NCBI GenBank assembly: GCA_035645695.1
Contig: DASQMC010000070.1
Coordinates: 62,001-126,000 of the forward strand
Length of the DNA stretch: 64,000 nt
Direction of reading: 5' to 3'
From: JAIVJZ01 sp035645695
Lineage (GTDB): Bacteria; Acidobacteriota; Blastocatellia; Pyrinomonadales; Pyrinomonadaceae
The notes beneath the pieces were generated by a model. That model did not search any database. It was not told the DNA's origin and saw only the letters and a program-made list of their open reading frames with translations. The translations under genes were made by a program, and so were the position numbers. Below, in pieces: positions 43,914-52,024 of this stretch (position 1 is its first letter; every line of letters starts with the position of its first letter).

Positions 43914-44600
43914 TTAATTCGCACTCGTAGCCGGTTTATCCGCGAGCGCCGATTGCACGACGCGTTCCAGTTCGGCTCCCATCTGAGCGTCGAAGCCGAC
44001 GAATTTTTTCAGCAGACGCCCCTGCCGGTCGTAGACATAGGTCTGCGGGATCGCGGAATTGTCGGCGAAAAAGAGTTCCGACATTTGCGGGTCCGGGTAG
44101 CCGAGCGCGTACTGGATGCCGAACTCCTCGATGAAGGACGGCACTTTGGGACGGTCTTCATCGCCGCCCACGTTCAGGCCGACGACGTGTAGCCCCTGCG
44201 CGCCGTAGCGACGCTGGAGGGCGATCAGGTGCGGCACTTCATCGCGGCAGGGCGGGCAATACGTGGCCCAGAAGTCGAGAACGAGCACCTTGCCTTGAAA
44301 ATCCGACCCGCGCGCGCGCCGCCCGTCGAGCGTCGTCCACGTCGAAGCGTTGACGACGGAGACCCCGCCGCCGCCCGGCGCGTCCGTCGCGGCATCGTGA
44401 GCCGTCGCCACCGGTGGCATCGGCAGCGCGGTGCGCGGCAATTTCGCGCCCTGCGGCGTCTCCGTCGCAGCTTTGTTTGAAGGCGACTGCGACGCGGTGT
44501 AATCGGTCGTGCCGCACGCCGCCGCGAGCGACACGACAAGCGCGCAACCAACAACTACCGCGGGCAAACGCCTCTTCAGAAACAAACGTGGCGACAACAT
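43914..44600 (-). CDS. tlpA: TlpA-like thioredoxin lipoprotein
   Basis: 228 residues. Lipobox LAAACG near residue 29 anchors it to a membrane. A disordered Pro/Ala/Thr linker precedes a thioredoxin domain with WATYCPPCRDEVPHL (active-site CPPC) and cis-Pro in AIPQTYVYD. Works as a periplasmic thiol reductase, for instance in cytochrome c maturation; no cytochrome genes are nearby. Symbol denotes the family. Confidence 0.88.
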   Translation of the reverse strand: MLSPRLFLKRRLPAVVVGCALVVSLAAACGTTDYTASQSPSNKAATETPQGAKLPRTALPMPPVATAHDAATDAPGGGGVSVVNASTWTTLDGRRARGSDFQGKVLVLDFWATYCPPCRDEVPHLIALQRRYGAQGLHVVGLNVGGDEDRPKVPSFIEEFGIQYALGYPDPQMSELFFADNSAIPQTYVYDRQGRLLKKFVGFDAQMGAELERVVQSALADKPATSAN

Positions 44601-44661
44601 GCTGACTCCAAACTCCTGTCATGTCAGAGGTGCGACGTATTCTACACGACGGGGAAGAAAA

Positions 44662-44765
44662 TGATGAACGATGAACGATGAATGATGAATGATGAATGAT
44701 GAACGATGAACGATGAACTGAAAGCAACCGTCTCCAATTCATCGTTCATCGTTCATCGTTTCCCC
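44662..44765. repeat. heptamer palindrome, unit GATGAAY, running into yacG
   Basis: Eight GATGAAY units at 44662-44720 face the arm 44735-44765. The second arm includes the last codons and stop of yacG (44739 onwards), so the protein ends in repeat-encoded MNDER. Confidence 0.95.
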
Positions 44766-44933
44766 GCCTTGCTCCGTCTCTTCGAGCGAAGGGCGTTCGT
44801 TGTGCGCGGGGACGCGGTAGTCTTCGTCAGCCCAGTGGCCGAAGTCGAGCAGTTTGCAGCGTTCGGAACAGAATGGGCGATCAGGATTGTCTCGCCACTC
44901 AACGGCCTTGTTGCATGTCGGACACTTCTTCAT
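44739..44933 (-). CDS. yacG: DNA gyrase inhibitor YacG-type zinc protein
   Basis: 64 residues. Four Cys zinc site CPTCNK and FCSERCKLLDFGHW, with DEDYRVP as in YacG, which binds GyrB. The tail from GETMNDER comes from the heptamer arm and looks like an addition. Starts 14 nt from the next palindrome. Confidence 0.88.
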   Translation of the reverse strand: MKKCPTCNKAVEWRDNPDRPFCSERCKLLDFGHWADEDYRVPAHNERPSLEETEQGGETMNDER

Positions 44934-44947
44934 AAAGCATTAACTAC

Positions 44948-45045
44948 GGGAAAAGGGGAAGGGACAAAGGGGAAAGGCAAAAGCGGCGTTTAAACTCAAC
45001 CGCTCTTGCCTTTCCTTTAACCTTTCACCATTTCCCCTTGCCCCG
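44948..45045. repeat. heptamer palindrome, unit GGGGAAA
   Basis: Arms 44948-44986 and 45000-45045, imperfect; between the crp-like gene (stop at 45055) and yacG (start at 44933), both minus. Confidence 0.85.
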
Positions 45046-45054
45046 ATTTTCCGT

Positions 45055-45768
45055 TCACGCCGTCGCCATTCCGGCGCGCGGCGGCTTGATTAAAATTTTG
45101 CGATCTACGAAGTCGATCATACCCGCGCGCCGCATGTCGTTCAAGCGGACGGTGACGCTCTCGCGCGTCGAGCCGACGAGCGAGGCGATTTCGCGGTGGG
45201 GGAGGTTGAGATCGATGAGGACGCCGTCCGTGCCGGGCTGGCCGTAGCGCTCGGAGAGTTCGTGGAGCAGTTTTTCGAGGCGGGCGGGAATGGCGTCGAG
45301 CGCGAAATCGGCGACGCGCTGTTCGGAACGCGCTAGTCGTTGACCGACCAGACGGAAAGTGTAATCATTGAGCGTGCGGCTTTGAGCCATCGCCTCTTGA
45401 AAATCCCCGACCGGAATCCGTAGCAGCCGTGCCTGCTCGAAGGCAATCGCGCACATTTGCCTGTCCCCCAAACCGAAGAGGGCGAATTCGCCGAACAGCG
45501 TGCCCGTAGGAAGGATGTCGATGACGGCTTCGCGCCCCGTCTCCGGCTCGCTGCGGCAGAGTTTCACGCGCCCGCGCGCGATCAGGTAGAGCGCTTCGGC
45601 CGCGTCGCCGTCGCGATAGACGAAGCGGCGGCGACGAAAATCCATGGCCGTCGAGACGGCGGCGAGTTTCAACACCGTCGTCTCGCTCAGGCCTGCGGCG
45701 ATTTCGGACTGGCGTATAATGTCTGCGCGATCCGCGACGCTCAGGTCGCAGGCTCTACGGTGCGGCAT
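45055..45768 (-). CDS. Crp/Fnr-family regulator
   Basis: 237 residues. N-terminal cyclic-nucleotide-binding fold (FVYRDGDAAEALYLIARGRV, LFGEFALFGLGDRQMCAIAF), long dimer helix, and C-terminal HTH (LPHREIASLVGSTRESVTVR). There is no cluster of Cys at the N-terminus, so it is not an Fnr iron-sulfur sensor. Promoter lies in the 327-bp divergent gap. Confidence 0.88.
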   Translation of the reverse strand: MPHRRACDLSVADRADIIRQSEIAAGLSETTVLKLAAVSTAMDFRRRRFVYRDGDAAEALYLIARGRVKLCRSEPETGREAVIDILPTGTLFGEFALFGLGDRQMCAIAFEQARLLRIPVGDFQEAMAQSRTLNDYTFRLVGQRLARSEQRVADFALDAIPARLEKLLHELSERYGQPGTDGVLIDLNLPHREIASLVGSTRESVTVRLNDMRRAGMIDFVDRKILIKPPRAGMATA

Positions 45769-46095
45769 AATGGGGGGAACCTCAAAGTTGATAGTGTTTA
45801 AAGGAAATCGAGTTCAGCTTTTTTTGAATAGCATGGCGCTCAGGGATGTATCCCGGAAGCTGAGCGAAAATTGATTTGTACAAGCCCGCGAGGCAGCGCA
45901 GAGTTGATGGAAACCCAAAAACGGGATTCGGTATTTTGAGAATTTATTCGTACATGATCGAAAGGAATCAGGTAAGTGGTTCAACCGAACGTGGGTAACA
46001 ACGGCAACCGTCCTTGTTAAAGCGCACTCTAACATGAAGGATAAGAGTGTGCAAGACCTGATTTTTCACTGAGGCGGTAGATCGAGTGAGAAAGT
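45769..46095. other. divergent leader region with several hairpins
   Basis: No gene seen. On the plus strand there are CGCTCAG/CTGAGCG (45837-45843 with 45860-45866) containing GGGA/TCCC, a shorter ACGG/CCGT pair, and GCGCACTCT/AGAGTGTGC (46022-46030 with 46044-46052). They lie upstream of the receiver-GGDEF gene. The sequence does not fit the c-di-GMP riboswitch consensus that I know. Confidence 0.4.
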
Positions 46096-47019
46096 ATGTT
46101 AAGTAAATTCACAGTGCTGGTGGTTGACGACGAGCCGGACAAACGGCAGTTGCTCAAAGTCGCTCTGGAAATGGCGGGTTACAACGTGGTGACGGCGAAC
46201 GACGGCGCGCAGGGACTCGCGGCGGTCGAGACGCACCCGTTCGATCTGATCGTGACGGACGTGATGATGCCGAACATCGACGGCTACGAGATGGTCAAGC
46301 GCATCCGCGCCAACCCGCAGACGCGCTTCATCCCCATCATCATCCAGACGGCGGCGAAGGGCGCGGCGCAGGACGCGCGCCGCGGCTCGCAAGTGGGCGC
46401 GCTCGGTTACATCACAGACCCCACCGACCTCGATCTCCTGCTGGCGCGCGCGCGCACGCTGCTCGATTTCAAAAACTATCTCGATTCCTGCGAGGAGGCC
46501 GCCTTCACAGACCACCTGACGGGACTGGCGAACCGCCGACGCTTCGAGCGGCAACTCGAACGCGAGGTGGCGCGCACGCGTCGCTACGGCCACCCGTTCT
46601 GCCTGCTCGTGCTCGACATAGATCACTTCAAACTCGTCAACGACACCTACGGGCACGAGGGCGGCGACGAGGCCCTGCGCAGGCTCGGCCACGTCTTGCA
46701 GACAGGCACGCGCGGCGTCGATACGGCGGCGCGCATCGGCGGCGAGGAGTTCGGCATCATCCTGACGGAGACGGATTTCGCGCACGGCCTCGAAGTGGCC
46801 GAACGCCTGCGCAAGACGGTCGCGGAGACGAAAATACAGGAGGCCGGGAGCATCACGGTGAGCATCGGATTGGCCGAGTTCACCGAGCCGTTACGCGACG
46901 GGCGCGAACTCTACGCCTCCGCCGACGCCGCGCTCTACGAAGCGAAGCGACGCGGACGCAACCGCGTCGTCTCCGCCACACTCGACGCGAACTCCGCGCC
47001 CGCGCTCGGCGTATCATAA
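46096..47019 (+). CDS. response regulator-diguanylate cyclase (PleD-like)
   Basis: 307 residues. Receiver domain at 1-125: DDEPDK acidic pocket, phosphoacceptor in LIVTDVMMPNIDG, IIQTAAK. GGDEF domain at 135-300 with RIGGEEFGIIL, and the RxxD inhibition site RGVD nine residues upstream. Phosphorylation should switch c-di-GMP production. No cognate kinase is adjacent. Confidence 0.93.
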   Translation: MLSKFTVLVVDDEPDKRQLLKVALEMAGYNVVTANDGAQGLAAVETHPFDLIVTDVMMPNIDGYEMVKRIRANPQTRFIPIIIQTAAKGAAQDARRGSQVGALGYITDPTDLDLLLARARTLLDFKNYLDSCEEAAFTDHLTGLANRRRFERQLEREVARTRRYGHPFCLLVLDIDHFKLVNDTYGHEGGDEALRRLGHVLQTGTRGVDTAARIGGEEFGIILTETDFAHGLEVAERLRKTVAETKIQEAGSITVSIGLAEFTEPLRDGRELYASADAALYEAKRRGRNRVVSATLDANSAPALGVS

Positions 47020-47021
47020 AC

Positions 47022-47156
47022 AACAATGAAGGATGAGCGCGGAATGATGAACCGAAAAGATTGATTCATTGATTCATCGGTTCATTGATTCAATGAAGAA
47101 ATGAACCGATGAATCAATCTCTTAACTTCATCGTTCCGCGTTCATCCTTCATCGTT
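47022..47156. repeat. nested palindrome, GGATGAA-type outer and TTGATTCA inner units
   Basis: Outer arms 47022-47051 and 47127-47156: 30 bp with three mismatches, all transitions. Inner arms 47058-47085 and 47100-47120 with one additional TTGATTCA octamer on the left. Two palindromes of different unit families thus sit one inside the other. GGAGG for the next gene follows at 47163. Confidence 0.95.
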
Positions 47157-47172
47157 TCTTCCGGAGGTTTTC

Positions 47173-48165
47173 ATGGCTGATTATCGAGACAAGCTGGACG
47201 AGTGGCGCGAGGCGGCGCGGCGCAAGGCGCGCGAGTTGGATGACAAGTATAAGATCAAGGATCGCGTCGAGGAGGGCGCGCGCGCGGCGCAGGATGCGGC
47301 GAAGCGCGGGGCGACTCGCGTGGTGAGCGAGGCAGAGCGTGCGCGTGCGGAGGCCGAGCGTTTGGGTGAAGAGTATGACGTGCGCGAGAGCGCGGGCGAA
47401 GTGCGCGAGCAGGCCGTTCGCGTGGCGTATGAGGCGCAGCGCGCGGCGCGCGAGGCGGGAGAGAAATTGCGCGGCGCGGGGCACACCGCCGGAGAGCGCG
47501 CGAATGAGGTGTTCGACGGGGCGAAGAAGCATTACGAACGCGCGGCGCGTGCATACAGCGTCGGCTCCGGCGTTACGCGCGCCACCTCGGCCGCGGGCGT
47601 GGGATTGTTCAAGGCCATCGACTGGGCGCGCGAGAATCCGAAGCAGGCCGTCCTGGTGTCGCTCTCGATTGCCGGTGGCCTGGGCGCGGGGGCGGCCTTC
47701 CCGCGGCTCGACGGCGTCCTTATCGGCGCGCACCCGCACTGGTTTACACACTCCGCGCTGCCCGTCTGGGCACTCAGGCGCGCGGGCGCGAAGTTTGACA
47801 GCTACCTGAGCGAGCGCGAGCGTCTCGTCGCCACGGGCGAACTGACGGAGGCGGAACGCAAGCGCGTCGAGTTCGAGCGTTCAATCGTGCGCTACGTGGG
47901 CGCGCCGCTTCTGGGCGCGTTCAGTTGCGCGGCGGGTCTCGCCATCTGCGCGCAGATTTTCCAGCCGGGCAACATCGTCGGCGCGCCCGTCAGTTGGATA
48001 CTCGGCGGCAACCCCGTGCTCGAAGGCATCTGGTTATTCTCAAACGGCGTCATCTGCTTCCAGCAGGGCTACAAGTTTTTCATGATCGCCCTCAAAGACC
48101 AGCAGGACGTTCATCGCATCGTGCGTGAAATTAAAGGATTGCTGCCCGCCATGGCGACGGCATGA
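47173..48165 (+). CDS. LEA-like protein with membrane C-terminus
   Basis: 330 residues. About 1-130 is a charged Ala/Glu/Arg/Lys helix with 11-residue-like periodicity (VEEGARAAQDAAKRGATRVV, EAERARAEAERLGEEYDVRE), as in late-embryogenesis-abundant or apolipoprotein-like proteins. The rest has hydrophobic spans (AVLVSLSIAGGLGAGAAF, APLLGAFSCAAGLAICAQIF, PVSWILGGNPVLEGIWLFSN). It may protect or coat membranes under drying; this is inference. Confidence 0.65.
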   Translation: MADYRDKLDEWREAARRKARELDDKYKIKDRVEEGARAAQDAAKRGATRVVSEAERARAEAERLGEEYDVRESAGEVREQAVRVAYEAQRAAREAGEKLRGAGHTAGERANEVFDGAKKHYERAARAYSVGSGVTRATSAAGVGLFKAIDWARENPKQAVLVSLSIAGGLGAGAAFPRLDGVLIGAHPHWFTHSALPVWALRRAGAKFDSYLSERERLVATGELTEAERKRVEFERSIVRYVGAPLLGAFSCAAGLAICAQIFQPGNIVGAPVSWILGGNPVLEGIWLFSNGVICFQQGYKFFMIALKDQQDVHRIVREIKGLLPAMATA

Positions 48166-48257
48166 AGTTGAAGGCTATGGTTGTAAAAGGGTGAGTAAAG
48201 GCTAAACAAGTAACGCGGGCGTAGCACGTCGCCATCAGAGCGATGACCAGCAAAACA

Positions 48258-48299
48258 GGAGGGTTGTGAAAGGCTCAAAATTGCCGTTCACAACCCTCC
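48258..48299. terminator. bidirectional terminator
   Basis: 13-bp stem GGAGGG.../...CCCTCC (48258-48270 with 48287-48299) with A-rich start and TTTT end. Between convergent genes ending at 48165 and 48338. Confidence 0.8.
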
Positions 48300-48337
48300 G
48301 TTTTCGTGTCCTCCGGCGACACGTCGTTGGTTAACTA

Positions 48338-48658
48338 TTAGTGATTGGCGTTGCCGCTCTTACCATGACCGGCATCGTTCGTCGTCTTGACGCCGGAAGT
48401 GTTTGAGTTGCCGTTGTTGTTGGTAACAACCGCCGTGTTGGATGAGACGGTGTTGCCGTTCGCGTTCGAGCGAACGTTGGCGTTCGTATCGATCACGCCT
48501 TCTCGTGCCGGGCTGCCGGTCGTCGTAGCCCCGTTAGCATTCGCCGCGTTGGCGTTTGCCGTGTTGGCGTTCGAATTCGTGGTCGTACTGTCTCCGCCGC
48601 AACCGATTGTGAAACTCGCCGCGGCCAAAACTGCCGCCAGTGCTAAAGTGCGTCGCAT
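48338..48658 (-). CDS. Asn-rich small lipoprotein
   Basis: 106 residues. Lipoprotein signal ending FTIGCGG, then repeats of the type NANTANANAANAN and more Asn/Thr/Gly to the end (HGKSGNANH). Disordered and of low complexity. Function unknown. The third gene of this type of Asn-rich composition near stress genes is not seen, so it stands alone. Confidence 0.7.
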   Translation of the reverse strand: MRRTLALAAVLAAASFTIGCGGDSTTTNSNANTANANAANANGATTTGSPAREGVIDTNANVRSNANGNTVSSNTAVVTNNNGNSNTSGVKTTNDAGHGKSGNANH

Positions 48659-48735
48659 TAAACTCCTCCTCGCCGATCCGTCTTCAACAAGAGAACCGGC
48701 GCACGTAAATTGTTACAGCCGCCGTAGCTAATATC

Positions 48736-49290
48736 TTAGCGGTAAATGTGCTCGCCCCGATGTGTGCGCCACTCGTTCTCGAAGTATTCGGCGTCCTCGT
48801 CGGAACGCGGATTAACGCCCATCACGATGCCGCCTTCGTTGACGCCCGATTCATACTCTTTCGCGCGATCCTCAGGAATGCCGTGGCCGACGAGCGCGCC
48901 GATGAGTCCGCCGGTCAAGCCGCCCGCGCCCGCGCCCGCCAGTCCCGCCGCAATAGGCCCGGCGATCAGCAACCCGAGACCCGGCAGGGCGACGGTGGTG
49001 CCGATGGCGGCGATGGCTGCAAGCGTCGCTCCGACGCCGCTGCCGATGGCCGCGCCTTTACCGGCGTCTTCCCAAGCCTTGTCGCCGAGGTCGCTATCTT
49101 TGCCTTCGTCGGAGAAATGTTTTTTGCGCGTATCGTCTGACATGATCAAGTTAACGTCGTCTTTACTATAGCCGCGGCTCGTCAGCGAACCGTAAGCGCG
49201 TTCCGCGCTTTCCCTGTCCCGGAACATGCCGGTCATCATACGCGAGCGCCCCGTCTCGGAGCCTGTAGAAGTGCCCATTGAATCTGCCAT
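48736..49290 (-). CDS. short stress protein paralogue without DUF2382
   Basis: 184 residues, closely matching the first 180 of the protein at 30540 (MTGMFRDRESAERAYGSLTS, GLGLLIAGPIAAGLAGAGAG, VNEGGIVMGVNPRSDEDAEY). It stops at HRGEHIYR, exactly where the longer paralogue enters its YsnF/AvaK repeats. A duplicate that lost, or never gained, that domain. GGAGG lies upstream of the start. Confidence 0.8.
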   Translation of the reverse strand: MADSMGTSTGSETGRSRMMTGMFRDRESAERAYGSLTSRGYSKDDVNLIMSDDTRKKHFSDEGKDSDLGDKAWEDAGKGAAIGSGVGATLAAIAAIGTTVALPGLGLLIAGPIAAGLAGAGAGGLTGGLIGALVGHGIPEDRAKEYESGVNEGGIVMGVNPRSDEDAEYFENEWRTHRGEHIYR

Positions 49291-49499
49291 TTTGCGGAAT
49301 CCTCCTTAAAGGTAAAGCTACTGTCGTAGCATAAGAAATAAACTCAACATCAGTGAACTGATTTCACGCACGAGTTCGTCGAATCTCTAACGTGTGTACG
49401 CTTTTTGTCTGCCTAAAGAACTACGGACGGGGTACATGCAGAAGGCGTGCCACCCTGCGTCAAAAGTGAACTTATGAGGCCAGAGGATGCCCCCGAAAC

Positions 49500-50549
49500 T
49501 CAAGAGATAGTGATAGGGAACAACACGAAGCAGAGCAGGAAGACCGCGAGCGTGAGGAGCGCGACGAGCGAGCGGGCGCGGCCGAGCGGTGAGAGTTCGT
49601 CGACGGCTTGCGGATGCGGGAGGCGCAACATGACGAACAAAAGTATTGCGTAGAGGAAGCCGCCGGGCGAGTTGTGCCAGTGCCAGCCGAGCGCCGCGAC
49701 GAACGCCATCGAGACGAAAGCCGCGCGGCCGACCCACGCGTGCGTGCGCTTGCCGAAAAGAGCGAAGACGGCGTGGCCGCCGTCGAGTTGTCCCACGGGC
49801 AGCAGGTTCAGGCTCGTCACGAGCAGGCCGATCCATGCGGCGAAGTAAAAGGGGTTGGGCGTGATGTCTGAGAGGTCAACGCCGAGCGCACAGGCAAACA
49901 GGCGCAGGAGCGGCGGGTCGTTGAAGGTGATGAGCGTGCCGGGCGCGGCCGCCTCGGCAAGGGGCGGCGCGGGTTGCGCCGTCAAGACCGCGAGCAGGGC
50001 GACGGGGATGATGACGACAAAGCCCGCGAGCGGCCCGGCGACGCCGATGTCGAAGAGCGCGCGGCGCGTCGGGATGGGTGATTTGATCTTGATGAACGCG
50101 CCGAACGTGCCCGCGAGAAAGAGCGGCGGCGCGGGAATGAAGAACGGCAGCGTGGCCGCGACGCCGTAGCGACGGCAGGCGACATAGTGTCCGGCCTCGT
50201 GCGCGAGCAGGATGGCGAGCAGCGCGGCGGCGAACGTCGCGCCCTGCGCGATGAGTTCCGTGTGTTCGAGAGCTTGTCTGAGGAGTTCGCGGACGGAAAG
50301 AAAGTAGTAGGCCGGGACGTAAACAAGGTAGCCGTACCAGTCGGAGGGCGGGGCGAGGTTCGGTTCAAGTTCGGGGAGTCCCGCCGCCGCCGTCGCCTGC
50401 ATGACGCCCGCGAGCGTGGCCGTCACGGCCGTCAGCAAAAAGAGCGCGGCGTGACGCGCCCACTCGCGCGCGGTCGGGCGCGCCGCTTGCCGTTCCCAGG
50501 ATGCGTGGCGATCAATGAGAGGCGGGAGCGGGTGAAGTGTCTCGGACAT
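49500..50549 (-). CDS. site-2-type M50 membrane metalloprotease
   Basis: 349 residues with six or more membrane segments. Zinc site HEAGHYVACRRYG and LLPVGQLDGGHAVFALFGKR, both within membrane helices. Cleaves membrane-bound substrates such as anti-sigma factors. No PDZ domain visible. The gap 49291-49499 holds nothing recognised. Confidence 0.88.
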   Translation of the reverse strand: MSETLHPLPPLIDRHASWERQAARPTAREWARHAALFLLTAVTATLAGVMQATAAAGLPELEPNLAPPSDWYGYLVYVPAYYFLSVRELLRQALEHTELIAQGATFAAALLAILLAHEAGHYVACRRYGVAATLPFFIPAPPLFLAGTFGAFIKIKSPIPTRRALFDIGVAGPLAGFVVIIPVALLAVLTAQPAPPLAEAAAPGTLITFNDPPLLRLFACALGVDLSDITPNPFYFAAWIGLLVTSLNLLPVGQLDGGHAVFALFGKRTHAWVGRAAFVSMAFVAALGWHWHNSPGGFLYAILLFVMLRLPHPQAVDELSPLGRARSLVALLTLAVFLLCFVLFPITIS

Positions 50550-50558
50550 AGATAAAGC

Positions 50559-50650
50559 CGTGAATCGTAAATCGTGAATCGTGAATAGTAAGGAAAGCAG
50601 GTTTTATCTATTCACGATTTACGATTCACGATTTACGATTCACGATTTAC
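50559..50650. repeat. heptamer palindrome, unit CGTRAAT
   Basis: Left arm 50559-50588, right arm 50608-50650 (longer by two units). The TAA stop of the HU gene (50647-50649) lies within a CGTAAAT unit. 9 nt to the start of the M50 gene. Confidence 0.95.
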
Positions 50651-50985
50651 CGCTCTGATTCGTCGGTGGTTGTGGTCGGCACGTCCGTGTCGTGTCCAGC
50701 GTCGTCTTCTGTGTCGAAGCCGTGTGCCTGTAGTTCCTTGCCGGGCTTGAAGCGGATGGTCTTCCCCGTCGGGATGGCGACCTCTTCGCCGGTGCGCGGA
50801 TTGCGCCCGACGCCGCGCTTGCGCGGTTTGACGACGAAGACGCCGAAGCCGCGCAGTTCGATGCGTTCGCCGCGCGCGAGGGCTTCCTTCATCGAATGAA
50901 AGAGCGCATCGACGGCCTGCTCGGCCTTCATCTTCGGCACGCCCGTGCGGTCTGCCACGCGGTTGACGATGTCGAGTTTAATCAC
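50647..50985 (-). CDS. HU-family DNA-binding protein
   Basis: 112 residues. HU/IHF fold with RTGVPKMKAEQAVDALFHSM, RGFGVFVVKPRKRGVGRNPR, TGEEVAIPTGKTIRFKPGKE. Nucleoid compaction. The C-terminal tail after the fold (AHGFDTEDDAGHDTDVPTTT) is acidic and longer than usual. The stop codon is supplied by the repeat. Confidence 0.93.
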   Translation of the reverse strand: MIKLDIVNRVADRTGVPKMKAEQAVDALFHSMKEALARGERIELRGFGVFVVKPRKRGVGRNPRTGEEVAIPTGKTIRFKPGKELQAHGFDTEDDAGHDTDVPTTTTDESER

Positions 50986-51060
50986 GCTTGGTTAGCCTCC
51001 GTTCGCGTCCGTTCGGACGGAATATCGGTCTGTTAAAGTATGGATGCCGCTTGATAAACG

Positions 51061-51090
51061 ATAATAGAGACGCGCCGCGAAAGCTGTCAA
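51061..51090 (-). promoter_or_regulatory. promoter for HU gene
   Basis: Minus strand TTGACA (51085-51090), 18-bp spacer, TATTAT (51061-51066). About 70 nt of leader. Confidence 0.7.
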
Positions 51091-51123
51091 GCAAACACCC
51101 GAGGGGCGCAGGGCGCGCCCGCG

Positions 51124-51153
51124 TTGACAAAGCGCGCGGCGCGCGGCTAACCT
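51124..51153 (+). promoter_or_regulatory. promoter for lepB
   Basis: TTGACA (51124-51129), 18-bp spacer, TAACCT (51148-51153). The two divergent promoters are 33 bp apart. Confidence 0.55.
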
Positions 51154-51210
51154 CGAAAGACGTGATATTTCGATAGTCGAAGCAGCGACGGACGAATAAC
51201 GAAGAAGCCT

Positions 51211-51924
51211 ATGTTCAAGCGTCAGGGAGCGCGCCGCAGCCCGCAGTTCGGCGACATCCGGGTAGAGGACGACCGCGACATCGAAGTGCAGCGGCTCGAT
51301 CTGGAGTCACGCAGGCACTTCTGGTCGGAGGCGCGCCTGCTCTTTCGCGATCTGGTGTTCGCGCTGCTGGTCGCCGCGTTGTTCGTCGTCTTCGTCGTGC
51401 AGCCCGTCAAGGTCGAAGGCACTTCGATGCTGCCGCGACTTCACGACGGCGAGCGCATCTTCGTCAACAAACTCGTCTACTATCACTGGCCGAAACTCGA
51501 CCGCGGCGACATCGTCGTCTTCTGGTTTCCGGACGATCCGGACAAGAGTTACATCAAACGCGTCATCGGCCTGCCGGGCGAAATCGTGGAGGTGCGCGGC
51601 GGGCGCATCCAGATCAACGGGCAGGAGTTGAACGAGCCTTACCTCGACCCCCAACTAAATGTGGGACGCATGACGCTCGCGCCCACGCTCGTCAAACCAC
51701 ACTATTACTTCGTGATGGGCGACAACCGCGACAATTCCAGCGACTCGCGCATCTGGGGGCAAGTGCCGGAGAAATACATCTACGGCAAAGCCCTCCTGCG
51801 TTACTGGCCGCTCTCGGACGCTACCATCATCCGCCACGAAACCGAATACCCGCTCACCGCGCCCGCCGCGCAACCCACGCCCATCATCGAGCCGGAGGAG
51901 GACGACGAAGAAAGTGAGCGGTGA
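51211..51924 (+). CDS. lepB: signal peptidase I
   Basis: Cuts signal peptides at the outer face of the inner membrane with a Ser-Lys dyad: S72 in VEGTSMLPRLHDG and K116 in SYIKRVIGLPGE. One N-terminal membrane helix (LVFALLVAALFVVFVVQPVK). MGDNRDNSSDSR is box E. 237 residues. The terminal ESER-stop is encoded by the first heptamer units of the palindrome that follows. Confidence 0.95.
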   Translation: MFKRQGARRSPQFGDIRVEDDRDIEVQRLDLESRRHFWSEARLLFRDLVFALLVAALFVVFVVQPVKVEGTSMLPRLHDGERIFVNKLVYYHWPKLDRGDIVVFWFPDDPDKSYIKRVIGLPGEIVEVRGGRIQINGQELNEPYLDPQLNVGRMTLAPTLVKPHYYFVMGDNRDNSSDSRIWGQVPEKYIYGKALLRYWPLSDATIIRHETEYPLTAPAAQPTPIIEPEEDDEESER

Positions 51925-52018
51925 GCAGTGAGCAGTGAGCAGTTAAAACTGCCTGCTTACTGCTTACCGCTCACTGCCTATTACTTACTGCTTACTGCTT
52001 ACTGCTTACTGCTTACTG
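51914..52018. repeat. heptamer palindrome, unit GTGAGCA
   Basis: Left arm 51914-51941 (four units), right arm 51953-52018 (longer, nine units). The lepB TGA lies in the second unit (51922-51924). 6 nt to the next ATG. Confidence 0.95.
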
Positions 52019-52024
52019 AATTGA

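Noticed and set aside
45769..46095. c-di-GMP (GEMM) riboswitch before the cyclase gene
   Set aside because: Hairpins are present but the known conserved loop sequences are missing.
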